From: Bacterioplanes sp.
GTDB lineage: Bacteria; Pseudomonadota; Gammaproteobacteria; Pseudomonadales; Oceanobacteraceae
Length of the DNA: 64,000 bases
Assembly (NCBI GenBank): GCA_014859445.1
Contig: JACUUC010000004.1
Span: 62,001-126,000, forward strand
Direction: 5' to 3'
Below, one piece after another: positions 36,026 through 44,707 of this stretch. The translations under genes were made by a program, and so were the position numbers. The notes under the pieces are model-generated. The model did not search any database and was not told the origin of the DNA. It was given only the letters and a program-made list of their open reading frames with translations. How positions within the stretch are numbered: the stretch's first letter is position 1; the number at the start of each line of letters is the position of its first letter.

Positions 36026-37963
36026 TTAAAATGAACGCGTAATGGATAAAGCGATGTTATCGCGGTCAACCAACTGATCGTACTTACCACCCGAGAAGTT
36101 CGTGTAGTTGACGCTCATAGCCGTTGTGTTCATGTAAACAAAGTTCACACCAACAGAAAGCGCCAGACGCTCATCAATGAACTGAGCACCAGGCTCAGGA
36201 CCATAACCTTTGTCATAACCGATACTGACGTTTGGCGTCATGTTCACACCGGCGAAGGCGTTGTTATAGTCTGCACCAGCGCGTAGACGAATACCACCAG
36301 ACCATTGAGTCACGTAACCGTCATCGGTACAGTTAGACGTGTTCACGTTGGCTGCCGTATTGGCTGCGCCAGACAACGGATTCGTTGGCGCTGAACACCA
36401 GTTCGTATCCGAGGTTACGGAATTTAAACCCCATACACCATCGTTATTACCAATACCGTAAGCACCAGAGCGGCCGTAACGAGCTTTATCAGTATCTGGC
36501 AAACCATCCACGTAAGTCACACCCACTTCGGCTGCCAAAGTGATACGATCGGTACCCAAGGCACGATCATAAAACTGAATGTACGTTGCTTGAGCTTGCC
36601 AAATATCGAAGAAATCCCAACCTTCTGCCAACTCGCCATATAAGGACGCGGCATTGCCACCGGCTTCTTTCGCACGTTGCTGATACAGACGGCTGTAAGG
36701 CGCACCATTACCGGCCAAAATCAACTCGAATGCGTTCCATTGCAAAGGCATGTCTGGACGATAGCTAACTTCTGCACCCAATGAAGCACCATTAGGCAGA
36801 GTTGTCGCCATACTCAAACCCATGATTTGAATGTCTTCTGGGTAAGCAATCTGATACAAGGGTTTAGAGGTATCGTAACTGGCATTGGCATTCACCTGAC
36901 CGCCTGCAACACCACCACTGTTAATTCCAGTGGCGTCATAATTAGTTACAACCCCACTAATGTAAGGCAAGCGACTGTGGATGTTCATGTAGTACAAACC
37001 AAATTCAGCACCACCCATGATATCGGTATACCAGCGGAGAGCCAGACCGTACTGCCCTGAGTCTTTAGGCTGATCATCCTTTAAGCGCTCCGTTACGGGA
37101 GAAACGCGACCCGATAAAGGCACACCCGCTTCAATTTCTGCATCACGGAAAGCAATGATGTCGCGTTCATCCGCCGCGCCACCCAAAATAACCGGGCCAC
37201 AGCCATCCGCTACGAAATCAACGGTTGAGAAGAAGGTACCACACGGGTCAGTACGGGTTTTTTCCCACTCCAGCTGATAAAACGCTTCTAACGTCAAATC
37301 ACCGGTCAAACCAATGGAGGTATACAGCATATTCACCGGTAACAAGCCATCTTTTACTTCCGCACCTGGGCGACGGAAAGCAGACGCATCCACTGGGTTA
37401 ATGCTGTTAATACCACCTTGAATAAAGGTACTTTCACCCCAGCTGATCACCTGACGACCAAGCCGCACGTTGACAGGCGTATTGGCAATGTCAAAGTTAC
37501 CGTACACATACGCATCGAGTAACTCGGCACCCTTACCAGCAAAGTCTTTGGTGGCATCATTCAATGGCTTGAAGGCCATCTCTTGATCCATCAAGGCATA
37601 GTCATACCATGCACGAGCGCGGAAGAATGCACCATAATTGTTGTAGTTTAACTCTAAGTCACCACTCCACTTCAGCACGTTGCTGTAAATGTCATTTTTC
37701 TTAAAGTTTAAGGTACCGTCATCGTAGTTGTACGATGAACCTTTACCAGTAAAACCCATCGCCGCACCGTTACCTGGCATGACCTGATTGGCATCAGGCC
37801 CTTCGGTACGCATGGCGATACCGTAACTCACTGTATTGTCGAACTGAACGTTCAAATCACCAAAGTTAAATTCAACTGCATGAGCAGAAGCAGTGCTTAA
37901 CATACTGACGGCTACAGCAAGAGGAAGCTTACGCATACCTAATTTTCCGAATGTTTTTTTCAT
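36026..37963 (-). CDS. DUF1302 domain-containing outer-membrane protein
   Basis: 645 residues with a signal peptide ending in SAHA and GGAG upstream of the ATG. The mature part is a long, Tyr/Asn/Gly-rich barrel-like sequence: VEFNFGDLNVQFDNTVSYG, VRLGRQVISWGESTFIQGGI, YQLEWEKTRTDPCGTFFS, and a C-terminal ALSITRSF with a terminal phenylalanine. The RLGRQVISWGE motif is characteristic of DUF1302. Members accompany DUF1329 proteins, often near genes for lipid or hydrophobic-substrate use. The function is inferred from position: an outer-membrane channel or adhesion partner of the lipase cluster. The gap to the DUF1329 gene is 39 bases. Confidence 0.88.
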   Translation of the reverse strand: MKKTFGKLGMRKLPLAVAVSMLSTASAHAVEFNFGDLNVQFDNTVSYGIAMRTEGPDANQVMPGNGAAMGFTGKGSSYNYDDGTLNFKKNDIYSNVLKWSGDLELNYNNYGAFFRARAWYDYALMDQEMAFKPLNDATKDFAGKGAELLDAYVYGNFDIANTPVNVRLGRQVISWGESTFIQGGINSINPVDASAFRRPGAEVKDGLLPVNMLYTSIGLTGDLTLEAFYQLEWEKTRTDPCGTFFSTVDFVADGCGPVILGGAADERDIIAFRDAEIEAGVPLSGRVSPVTERLKDDQPKDSGQYGLALRWYTDIMGGAEFGLYYMNIHSRLPYISGVVTNYDATGINSGGVAGGQVNANASYDTSKPLYQIAYPEDIQIMGLSMATTLPNGASLGAEVSYRPDMPLQWNAFELILAGNGAPYSRLYQQRAKEAGGNAASLYGELAEGWDFFDIWQAQATYIQFYDRALGTDRITLAAEVGVTYVDGLPDTDKARYGRSGAYGIGNNDGVWGLNSVTSDTNWCSAPTNPLSGAANTAANVNTSNCTDDGYVTQWSGGIRLRAGADYNNAFAGVNMTPNVSIGYDKGYGPEPGAQFIDERLALSVGVNFVYMNTTAMSVNYTNFSGGKYDQLVDRDNIALSITRSF

Positions 37964-38002
37964 TATTATCTCCAGTATTCTCTTTGCCCGAGACAGGGCG
38001 GA

Positions 38003-41000
38003 TTACTCCGCCACCTGCTCCAGTACGCTTGTATCTTGTACGTTAATACCGTTCAAATTCAGTGGGCTGACCGGTGAAAGGAAACTACCAATCTGACCGA
38101 AAATCTCAGCAAAGGTCGCTTGAGGATCTGCTGACGAGAATGTTCCGTGATTACTCTCATCAGCTGCGACACGAACTGACACGCGATTTTTCTCAAGCTC
38201 GCCAACTGGCGTATCGCCATTAACCACTTCTTCGATTCCCAATTCGCGATCTAATGGTGCCGTACCTGACAGGTAAGACTTAGCCGTCGGAACTGCACCA
38301 GGTGTTGCACCAACAACCGTCAATGCACCGTCAACAACAGCCACATCATACTTAACTTGGCCTAAGGCATGATTTGGCACCACGTTGTCGTTTACTGCGG
38401 TATAAGACAACACAGGTAACGCTTGCATGTGTTCAGCACCGGCAAAGTTAATTGGGTCTGCAGAATCAACCATGGCTTGAAGTACACTAAAGAACTTCTC
38501 TAGATTCGAAGAACCTTGCTCTAAACCAGAAGCATTTAGACCGGGCAAAATGCGAGTTGCACCAATACCTGGAGAGTTTTCAAGCAACTTAGTCACACCA
38601 CCACCGGCATTGCCTAAAATCAATGCCTGAATTTTTGGCAAATTGCTGTTATACGCTTGCACCATTGGGTCGTTGTTTACCGACACAAACGTCGTACCAA
38701 TAATGCCACCCAGAGAATGGCCAATGAAATACACTTTCGAATCATCGAAGTCCGAGTTTCCGTCCGCATTTACGTCCAAATCTTTAATGGATGCGTTTAA
38801 GTTCATCATATCCAGCACAGTCTGACGCATACCATCACGGGTACGGGCAAAGTTCTGCAAGTTGATATAAAGGTCGCCCGATGCACCAACGTTAGCCGCA
38901 TCTTCAGCGGCACCAGCGGCATCTTTAAACACCATTTCAACGTTTGCACCGCCTGGAACGGCCTTACCTACATTGTTATGACGTTCGGTGAGATTGGCGA
39001 AGAAAGAATCAGGGTTAGCCTGTATCGCACCAGCACGAGCCACTGCGAATGGACTCTTAACTGCTTCAGCCGTTGGATTACCATTGGCATCAACAGCACC
39101 CGCCGCGATGGTATCAACGTTAAAGACCAACCCAGTTGCCGAGGTAGGCCCAACACCATGCATCGCATGATCGATGGCCACCATACCCACACACGCTTGG
39201 GCTAAGGCATTACCGATCAACACGCCAGCGGTACGGTCAACCGTAATACCGTGTTGGTAAATAACAACTGGGTAACCATCTGGGAAGTTTGATCTTGCGC
39301 AATCCCCATCGTCTACAGGCAGGGTGGCCATAACCGGAATTACGTTATCGCCCAACTTATCAGCGAATGGGAAACGATAGGTAACGTTGGTTGAACCATT
39401 CACATCACGAGGAGCTTGTTCTAAATTAAGCGCAACGGCAGCAGCGTCGCTCGCGGTCCAAGTTCCCAAGGCAGCATCAGCAATGCCCGCCTCAGCATTC
39501 GGTAGATAGTTTGGAATTTCTAAACCACCTTGGTAAATGGTGCCCTTGGAAGAAAGCGCAGTTACCTGTGCAGCAACAGCTACAGCCTGACTTGGAACAT
39601 CAACATCAACGTCTGGGCCACCAGCATTAGTCAATGTAGTACCATTGGCAAGTGCATCATCGATTTTGTCTTGCAAATCTTCATCTGTTATTTCAGGCGT
39701 GACCGCCTTCCAATAATCAGTGACATTTTTCGTAATTTCAGCAATAACTCTTGGCGTAATTTGGGCAGTCAAAAACGCATCATAACTTACAGCAACAGGC
39801 GTATTTGGTGCTAAAACAAGCGCTTCAAATGTACGCGATTGAGGCTTATCGACGATGGCGTCAAGGCCTTCATCTTGACCATTAGCGATGGTTGAAATCA
39901 ATCCAATGTAATAAGACGGCGAAAGTTGCTCAGATGCCAATAAAACGTCACGCGTTGTACCATCAATAGGTATAGAAGAACCTGTAGACGCATTAATTTT
40001 CAGCGCTGTACCTTGTGCAATTTGCAATAAAGTTCCTGCAGCTGCAGCTTCCGCATCTTCTTGAGAAAGACCTCCCACAAGCGCTGTGGCAATCACTTTC
40101 TGTGAAATGGCACCTTCGGCCGTCGCAATATTTGGAATCTGGCTCGTCAGAAAGATACCAGGAGCCGCCATCGCTTTAAGAACATCCGTAGTACCGCCAG
40201 TCGTAAAGCTGTAGCTTAAAATCAGATTGTCCTTAGTCAGGTTGCCATTGGTCGCATTCGCTAAGAAACCACCCGCCAACTGCTCCCAACCTTTCACCGC
40301 ATTACGCACAGGTTGCAAAGCAGGCGATGGCAAACCCAAGTCACCACGCATTAACTCATATTCAGCGGATGGGCCGGTTGTGCGGCCATCTGCGCTTTTG
40401 ATGCCATTAGTCAAAGCAACAAGGTACTTCGTTTTAGGATCTAATGGTTTTTTCGGTAAAATTTGGATGGCGTGGGTCGCGCCGTCATCCAGTGTGATGT
40501 AATTTGCTTCGTAATCGTCCGAAGTAGGCTGATCACCCGCAAATGGGATACCACCTGGAGAATTCGCAAGAATCGAATCAATATTCAATGCATCAATGTT
40601 CGCATTGTCTTCTGCATTGCGTAATTTGATTAAGAACACAGTCTGACCCGCCACAACCGTGCTGGGATCCAATTCCGCATTAAAATCTAAATAAATAGCG
40701 GCTGATGTTGAAAAACCATCCAGCTTATTGATAGCGGTAGTGACTGGCGGTGTGGTATCGGCTGTATCTGCCGTACCATCAGTCGTTGCTGCGCGTGCGA
40801 AAAGCAAATCAATGGCGACAGGCACTTTACCCGATGCTGCCGAAAAAATAGGCGCGACACGATTTGGAGTGGAGCCTGGCTGGCCTGCTTCCACTGGCGC
40901 TAAGTCGATATCATTATTGTGTGTGTCCACACTGCTTATGTTACAGCCGATCAGGCTCGCGGTACTTGCTGCGATGGCCAGGCTGAGAAGGGTCTTCTTC

Positions 41001-41005
41001 ACCAT
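38003..41005 (-). CDS. VolA/Pla-1 family surface lipase or lysophospholipase (lipoprotein)
   Basis: A 1000-residue lipoprotein; the lipobox ASLIGC places the lipidated cysteine at residue 21. Residues about 90-240 resemble a bacterial Ig-like (Big_5) domain, with YLVALTNGIKSADG. The C-terminal half is an alpha/beta hydrolase with YQHGITVDRTAGV, the nucleophile elbow GHSLGG (Ser764), a putative acid in AVNDNVVPNH (Asp873) and the base in ESNHGTF (His953). A Ca-binding-type loop DVNADGNSDFDD sits just before the elbow. VolA in Vibrio is a surface-exposed lysophospholipase that releases fatty acids for uptake. No FadL lies adjacent, but DUF1302 and DUF1329 genes follow on the same strand. Substrate is inferred from the family. 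Confidence 0.85.
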   Translation of the reverse strand: MVKKTLLSLAIAASTASLIGCNISSVDTHNNDIDLAPVEAGQPGSTPNRVAPIFSAASGKVPVAIDLLFARAATTDGTADTADTTPPVTTAINKLDGFSTSAAIYLDFNAELDPSTVVAGQTVFLIKLRNAEDNANIDALNIDSILANSPGGIPFAGDQPTSDDYEANYITLDDGATHAIQILPKKPLDPKTKYLVALTNGIKSADGRTTGPSAEYELMRGDLGLPSPALQPVRNAVKGWEQLAGGFLANATNGNLTKDNLILSYSFTTGGTTDVLKAMAAPGIFLTSQIPNIATAEGAISQKVIATALVGGLSQEDAEAAAAGTLLQIAQGTALKINASTGSSIPIDGTTRDVLLASEQLSPSYYIGLISTIANGQDEGLDAIVDKPQSRTFEALVLAPNTPVAVSYDAFLTAQITPRVIAEITKNVTDYWKAVTPEITDEDLQDKIDDALANGTTLTNAGGPDVDVDVPSQAVAVAAQVTALSSKGTIYQGGLEIPNYLPNAEAGIADAALGTWTASDAAAVALNLEQAPRDVNGSTNVTYRFPFADKLGDNVIPVMATLPVDDGDCARSNFPDGYPVVIYQHGITVDRTAGVLIGNALAQACVGMVAIDHAMHGVGPTSATGLVFNVDTIAAGAVDANGNPTAEAVKSPFAVARAGAIQANPDSFFANLTERHNNVGKAVPGGANVEMVFKDAAGAAEDAANVGASGDLYINLQNFARTRDGMRQTVLDMMNLNASIKDLDVNADGNSDFDDSKVYFIGHSLGGIIGTTFVSVNNDPMVQAYNSNLPKIQALILGNAGGGVTKLLENSPGIGATRILPGLNASGLEQGSSNLEKFFSVLQAMVDSADPINFAGAEHMQALPVLSYTAVNDNVVPNHALGQVKYDVAVVDGALTVVGATPGAVPTAKSYLSGTAPLDRELGIEEVVNGDTPVGELEKNRVSVRVAADESNHGTFSSADPQATFAEIFGQIGSFLSPVSPLNLNGINVQDTSVLEQVAE

Positions 41006-41308
41006 ATTGCTACCTATCTGTGTTTATTATGGTTATTGGTGCACTTTAGACGCAGATTCCGTTCTAAAGGGATGCCACGACTATAATCTGGCAGGGTCGC
41101 ACCCTCATCACCCGAAAGTATGATTCATTAACCCTTAGTCGCAGTTTTTGTATCGTAACGTAAACTTATTGCGAGAAATGTGATCGCGTTCGCGTGCCCG
41201 ACAAACGTTTCGATGCAGGCCTCGATTCTGCTATCATGGCGGCGTTTTTTGACGTTATTTTTGTGGCCGCTATTTCTGGTTTGGCCCTTCTCTTAAGGAG
41301 CGAATGTT
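41006..41308. other. 303-bp divergent intergenic region, lipase gene / thiolase
   Basis: No gene or RNA is recognised. TATAAT at 41082-41087 and TATCAT at 41232-41237 are possible -10 elements but lack good -35 partners. A short dyad GGGT-CGC-ACCC lies at about 41093-41103. The region should hold promoters for both flanking genes. Confidence 0.4.
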
Positions 41309-42496
41309 ATGTCTCAACAAGATGCGGTAGTGATTGTTGCCGGTGCCCGTACGCCCATGGGCGGTTTTCAAGGCAGCTTGGCCAGCGTCAGTGCGACCGA
41401 TTTAGGTGCGATTGCCATTGCCGAAGCGGTTAAACGTGCGGGCATTGATGCCAGTGATGTGCAAGAGGTCATCATGGGTAACGTGTTGCCGGCCGGTTTG
41501 AAACAAGGCCCTGCGCGCCAAGCCATGCGTAAAGCGGGTTTGCCCGATGCCACGGGCGCAACCACCATCAACAAATTGTGCGGCTCGGGCATGAAAGCCA
41601 CCATGATGGCACACGATGCCATTAAAGCGGGTTCGATTGATGTGGCCGTGGCCGGTGGTATGGAATCTATGTCGAATGCGCCGTATGTATTGGAAGGCGT
41701 TCGCACCGGTTTTCGTATGGGTGCGGGCAATGCGCCACAAGACCACATGTTCCTCGATGGTTTGCAAGATGCCGAAACCGGTAAGCTGATGGGTGCATTC
41801 GCGCAAGAAATGGCCGACAAAAAAGGCTATACCCGTGAGCAAATGGACGATTACGCCATTCGTTCATTAAATCGCGCCAAGCACGCCATCGAACAAGGAT
41901 TGAATACCGCCGAAATCGTGCCGGTGACCGTCAGCACACGCAAAGGCGATGTGGTGGTGGATAACGATGAGCAACCATTCAACGCCAATATCGAGAAAAT
42001 CCCGACTCTGCGCCCTGCGTTCGCGAAAGATGGCACCATCACGGCGGCGAATGCGTCATCTATTTCTGACGGTGCTTCGGCCTTGGTGTTAATGCGTGAA
42101 AGCGCTGCAACAGCGAAAGGCTTGCAGCCTGCGGCGCGTATTGTGGCGCATAGCACGCAATCTCAGCATCCGTCTGAGTTTACCGTTGCTCCTGTGGGTG
42201 CCATCGAAAAAGTATTGGCCAAAGCGGGTTGGAGCAAAGACGACGTGGATGTGTTTGAAATCAACGAAGCCTTTGCCATGGTTACCATGATGCCGATTGA
42301 TGAACTGCAATTGGATGCCAATAAGGTCAACATTTATGGTGGTGCTTGTGCGCAAGGCCACCCTGTTGGTTCGACTGGCTCACGCTTGCTGGTGACCTTG
42401 ATCAACGCATTGCGCAACACCGGTGGTAAAAAAGGCGTTGCGGCCTTGTGTATTGGTGGTGGTGAAGCCACGGCCATGGCGATTGAATTGATCTAA
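41309..42496 (+). CDS. Acetyl-CoA C-acetyltransferase (thiolase)
   Basis: A 395-residue thiolase. The nucleophile Cys91 is in KLCGSGMKA, His351 in CAQGHPVGSTG and the proton-donating Cys381 in CIGGGEATA, so the catalytic set is complete; the family ADVVEINEAFA motif appears as VFEINEAFAMV. An AAGGAG site precedes the start. The enzyme condenses or cleaves acetoacetyl-CoA; whether it serves fatty-acid degradation, polyhydroxybutyrate synthesis or ketone metabolism cannot be told. It is monocistronic, with a good terminator. Confidence 0.93.
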   Translation: MSQQDAVVIVAGARTPMGGFQGSLASVSATDLGAIAIAEAVKRAGIDASDVQEVIMGNVLPAGLKQGPARQAMRKAGLPDATGATTINKLCGSGMKATMMAHDAIKAGSIDVAVAGGMESMSNAPYVLEGVRTGFRMGAGNAPQDHMFLDGLQDAETGKLMGAFAQEMADKKGYTREQMDDYAIRSLNRAKHAIEQGLNTAEIVPVTVSTRKGDVVVDNDEQPFNANIEKIPTLRPAFAKDGTITAANASSISDGASALVLMRESAATAKGLQPAARIVAHSTQSQHPSEFTVAPVGAIEKVLAKAGWSKDDVDVFEINEAFAMVTMMPIDELQLDANKVNIYGGACAQGHPVGSTGSRLLVTLINALRNTGGKKGVAALCIGGGEATAMAIELI

Positions 42497-42523
42497 TCGC
42501 AACACGGCTTACGCCCTCCCCTT

Positions 42524-42560
42524 AAGCGCCTGCACGGTCAAAACCATGCAGGCGCTTTTC
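42524..42560 (+). terminator. Rho-independent terminator after the thiolase gene
   Basis: AAGCGCCTGCA (42524-42534) pairs with TGCAGGCGCTT (42547-42557), and a short T run ends near 42559. Confidence 0.88.
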
Positions 42561-42572
42561 TTTCCTTAACGA

Positions 42573-42592
42573 GTGATACTGTATAACATTAC
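42573..42592 (+). promoter_or_regulatory. Candidate Zur (zinc uptake regulator) box
   Basis: The 20-base dyad GTGATACTGTATAACATTAC has an excellent right half (TATAACATTAC) and a weaker left half against the gammaproteobacterial Zur pattern ATGTTATA...TATAACAT. It lies 24 bases upstream of the His-rich ZrgA-like gene, which fits zinc repression. It was found by eye. Confidence 0.55.
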
Positions 42593-42616
42593 CTAATCGA
42601 ATTTTAGGAGAGTGTT

Positions 42617-43231
42617 ATGTCATTCGTTCGTTGTTTCTATACTCGTGTTGCTCGTCCTCTAAGTACACTCGCACTGATGACCGCATCGACGGCATTGATG
42701 GCACAAGAAGCGCACGTGCATGGCGTGGCTCAGGTATTTATTGCGCAAGAAGGCAGCGAGTTGCAATGGGAGTTCCACACGCCCGCCTATAATCTACTGG
42801 GCTTTGAGCATGAACCGCAAAGCGAACATGAGAAAACCAAAATGGCGGAATTGAACTCTCACTTAACCGACATGCCTTTATTGCTGTTGGCCAACTGCCA
42901 TGAACAAGCACGAGAGGTGAGTTTGCCTTGGGGCGAAGCCAAGACGAAGAAAAGCGATCATGCGCACGATCACCACAAACATCATCAGCATGACCACAAA
43001 CATGCCCACAATCACCACCACGGCCACGATCATGAATCTGAGCATCATAACGACCATGCCGATGTCTCGGTAACGGGCCGTTTTCATTGCAGCCAGCCCG
43101 TCGCCAGTGTGGAACTGCCGCTACTCACGCATTTTATTGGCATCGAGCAATTGCAGGTCATTTGGTTTACCGACGACGGTCAACGCAGTGAGACGCTGCA
43201 ACGCCCGACGACTCGGGTCAATTTACGCTAA
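42617..43231 (+). CDS. His-rich periplasmic zinc-binding protein, DUF2796 (ZrgA-like)
   Basis: 204 residues with a signal peptide (cleavage near TALMA) and a mature start AHVHGVAQVFI typical of DUF2796. Between about residues 115 and 145 lies a dense His/Asp run (HAHDHHKHHQHDHKHAHNHH and beyond), clearly a metal-binding loop. FEHEPQSEHEKTKM is also conserved. ZrgA of Vibrio is the periplasmic zinc binder of a secondary zinc uptake system with an ABC transporter; this gene is followed by a DUF3299 gene and an ABC transporter. A Zur-box-like site precedes it. Confidence 0.85.
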   Translation: MSFVRCFYTRVARPLSTLALMTASTALMAQEAHVHGVAQVFIAQEGSELQWEFHTPAYNLLGFEHEPQSEHEKTKMAELNSHLTDMPLLLLANCHEQAREVSLPWGEAKTKKSDHAHDHHKHHQHDHKHAHNHHHGHDHESEHHNDHADVSVTGRFHCSQPVASVELPLLTHFIGIEQLQVIWFTDDGQRSETLQRPTTRVNLR

Positions 43232-43235
43232 GCGG

Positions 43236-43919
43236 TTATTCGTATTCGGTATAGGGCTCGATGGTATCAATCGACATGGCGTATGCCGATTGCGCCACCT
43301 CATTCTCGGTCAGCTCGGTTCGCACCACACCGCTGATCCAGACGGGGTCATACAAGTTGTCGATTTGAAAGCCCGGGGCAAAATTGGCGTGAATGATTTG
43401 ATTCGGTGGCGGTGGCGGCACATGGATGCAAGCGCCAAAAAACGGCACTAAGAAAAACTCGCTGATGTTTTGTTCATCATCAAACTCCAGCGGCACCACA
43501 AAGCCCGGAATACGCAAGCGCTGACCATCGAATTCGGCTTTGACTTGGGTAGAACGTAACGCTTTGAAATACGGGTGATCGGGGTCTTCGTGTTCGGCAA
43601 AGGCATTACCCATTTGTCCGGCAAGTTGGTCTTCGATGGAGCCTTCTTCAATCTCGGCCAAGTAAGCGGGCGGATTCAGCAAAGCTTCGAGGTCGTCTTC
43701 AGGAATCAAGGCCTCCCACGAGACCACAGGCGCTTCGGCCAGTGATGTAGCCTGCTCAAGACGCGCCGTATGATGACTGACGTTCACGGTGCTAATGGCA
43801 CTAGCGGCATGGGCGTTGGCTGAGGTTGCACTGCTGGCTTCGGTTGAGGAGCTATCACCGCACGCGGCCAGTAACAGCGTACCGAGCAGTATCGGTATGG
43901 GGAACAAACGTGTTTTCAT
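43236..43919 (-). CDS. DUF3299 lipoprotein
   Basis: A 227-residue lipoprotein with lipobox LAAC and cysteine at residue 20. The conserved part is VSWEALIPEDDLEALLNPP (near 68) and RIPGFVVPLEFDDEQNISEF, FFLVPFFGACIHVPPPPPNQ and VWISGVVRTE, the DUF3299 signature, including a conserved Cys-Ile-His. DUF3299 proteins co-occur with ZrgA and ABC permeases in zinc uptake clusters; the reaction is unknown. It is transcribed towards the ZrgA-like gene (4-base gap) and diverges from the ABC genes. Confidence 0.85.
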   Translation of the reverse strand: MKTRLFPIPILLGTLLLAACGDSSSTEASSATSANAHAASAISTVNVSHHTARLEQATSLAEAPVVSWEALIPEDDLEALLNPPAYLAEIEEGSIEDQLAGQMGNAFAEHEDPDHPYFKALRSTQVKAEFDGQRLRIPGFVVPLEFDDEQNISEFFLVPFFGACIHVPPPPPNQIIHANFAPGFQIDNLYDPVWISGVVRTELTENEVAQSAYAMSIDTIEPYTEYE

Positions 43920-44011
43920 GGTGTTCTATCCTATCGCCCAGAAATGCATCGAATAACGTAATGGTGTACGAAAAACCGTAGCATACCGTTTTTTCAGTAA
44001 AGGAGCATGGC

Positions 44012-44707
44012 ATGACGCTCGCAATTGATGTGCACGATGTGCAGTTTGCCTATGACCAGCAAACGGTACTTTCGATCCCGGCTTGGCAATTGGCGACCCA
44101 GCAACGGTGTTTGCTGATGGGGCCATCGGGCAGCGGCAAATCGACGTTGCTGCACTTACTCAGCGGCATGAGTACACCGCAACAAGGGCGTATTCATGTG
44201 CTTGGCCACGACCTGACTGGCATGAGCGCGCGTCAACGTGATCGATTTCGGGCCCAACACTTGGGTTTTATCAGTCAGCATTTGTTGTTGCTGCCGTATT
44301 TAACGGTATTCGACAACTTGCGCATCAGCGTGTCGTTTGGACAACAACGAGCATCGCATTCGCGTCAGGCGTTGCGTGATCGTGCCCGACACAGTTTGCA
44401 ACAATTGCAGCTCGACCCGCTGCTGTTGGATCGTCGTGCCGACCAGCTCAGTGTTGGCCAGCAGCAACGCGTGGCCATTGCCCGCGCGTTTATCCACCAG
44501 CCCGCACTGATCATTGCCGACGAGCCGACATCGGCTCTGGATGATCAGGCGCGCGATGCGTTTTTGACGCTACTGCATGAACGCTTACAGGAAAGTAACG
44601 CCACATTACTGATGGTCAGTCACGATGCGCGCGTGCGGCCTTGGTTTGATCAGTGCGTGCCCCTAACCGAGCTCAATCGTGCGGCAGGAGGTACACATGC
44701 TGCTTAA
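44012..44707 (+). CDS. ABC transporter ATP-binding protein (LolD/MacB type, ZrgB-like)
   Basis: A 231-residue ATPase. Walker A is GPSGSGKST (near residue 38), the signature loop [14 protein letters not shown] and Walker [14 protein letters not shown] are intact. An AGGAG site precedes the ATG. The MacB/LolD-type ATPase is paired with an FtsX-fold permease that overlaps its end. With ZrgA and DUF3299 proteins alongside, it probably forms the zinc system's transporter or a mechanotransmission pump; the direction of transport is not certain. Confidence 0.9.
   Translation: MTLAIDVHDVQFAYDQQTVLSIPAWQLATQQRCLLMGPSGSGKSTLLHLLSGMSTPQQGRIHVLGHDLTGMSARQRDRFRAQHLGFISQHLLLLPYLTVFDNLRISVSFGQQRASHSRQALRDRARHSLQQLQLDPLLLDRRADQLSVGQQQRVAIARAFIHQPALIIADEPTSALDDQARDAFLTLLHERLQESNATLLMVSHDARVRPWFDQCVPLTELNRAAGGTHAA

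Noticed and set aside
41082..41087. TATAAT as a clear promoter in the lipase/thiolase spacer
   Set aside because: No -35 element at proper spacing on either strand, so only mentioned as a possibility.
42878..43087. Minus-strand frame rich in Met and Val opposite the His-rich segment
   Set aside because: It is the antisense reading of His codon repeats of the ZrgA-like gene.
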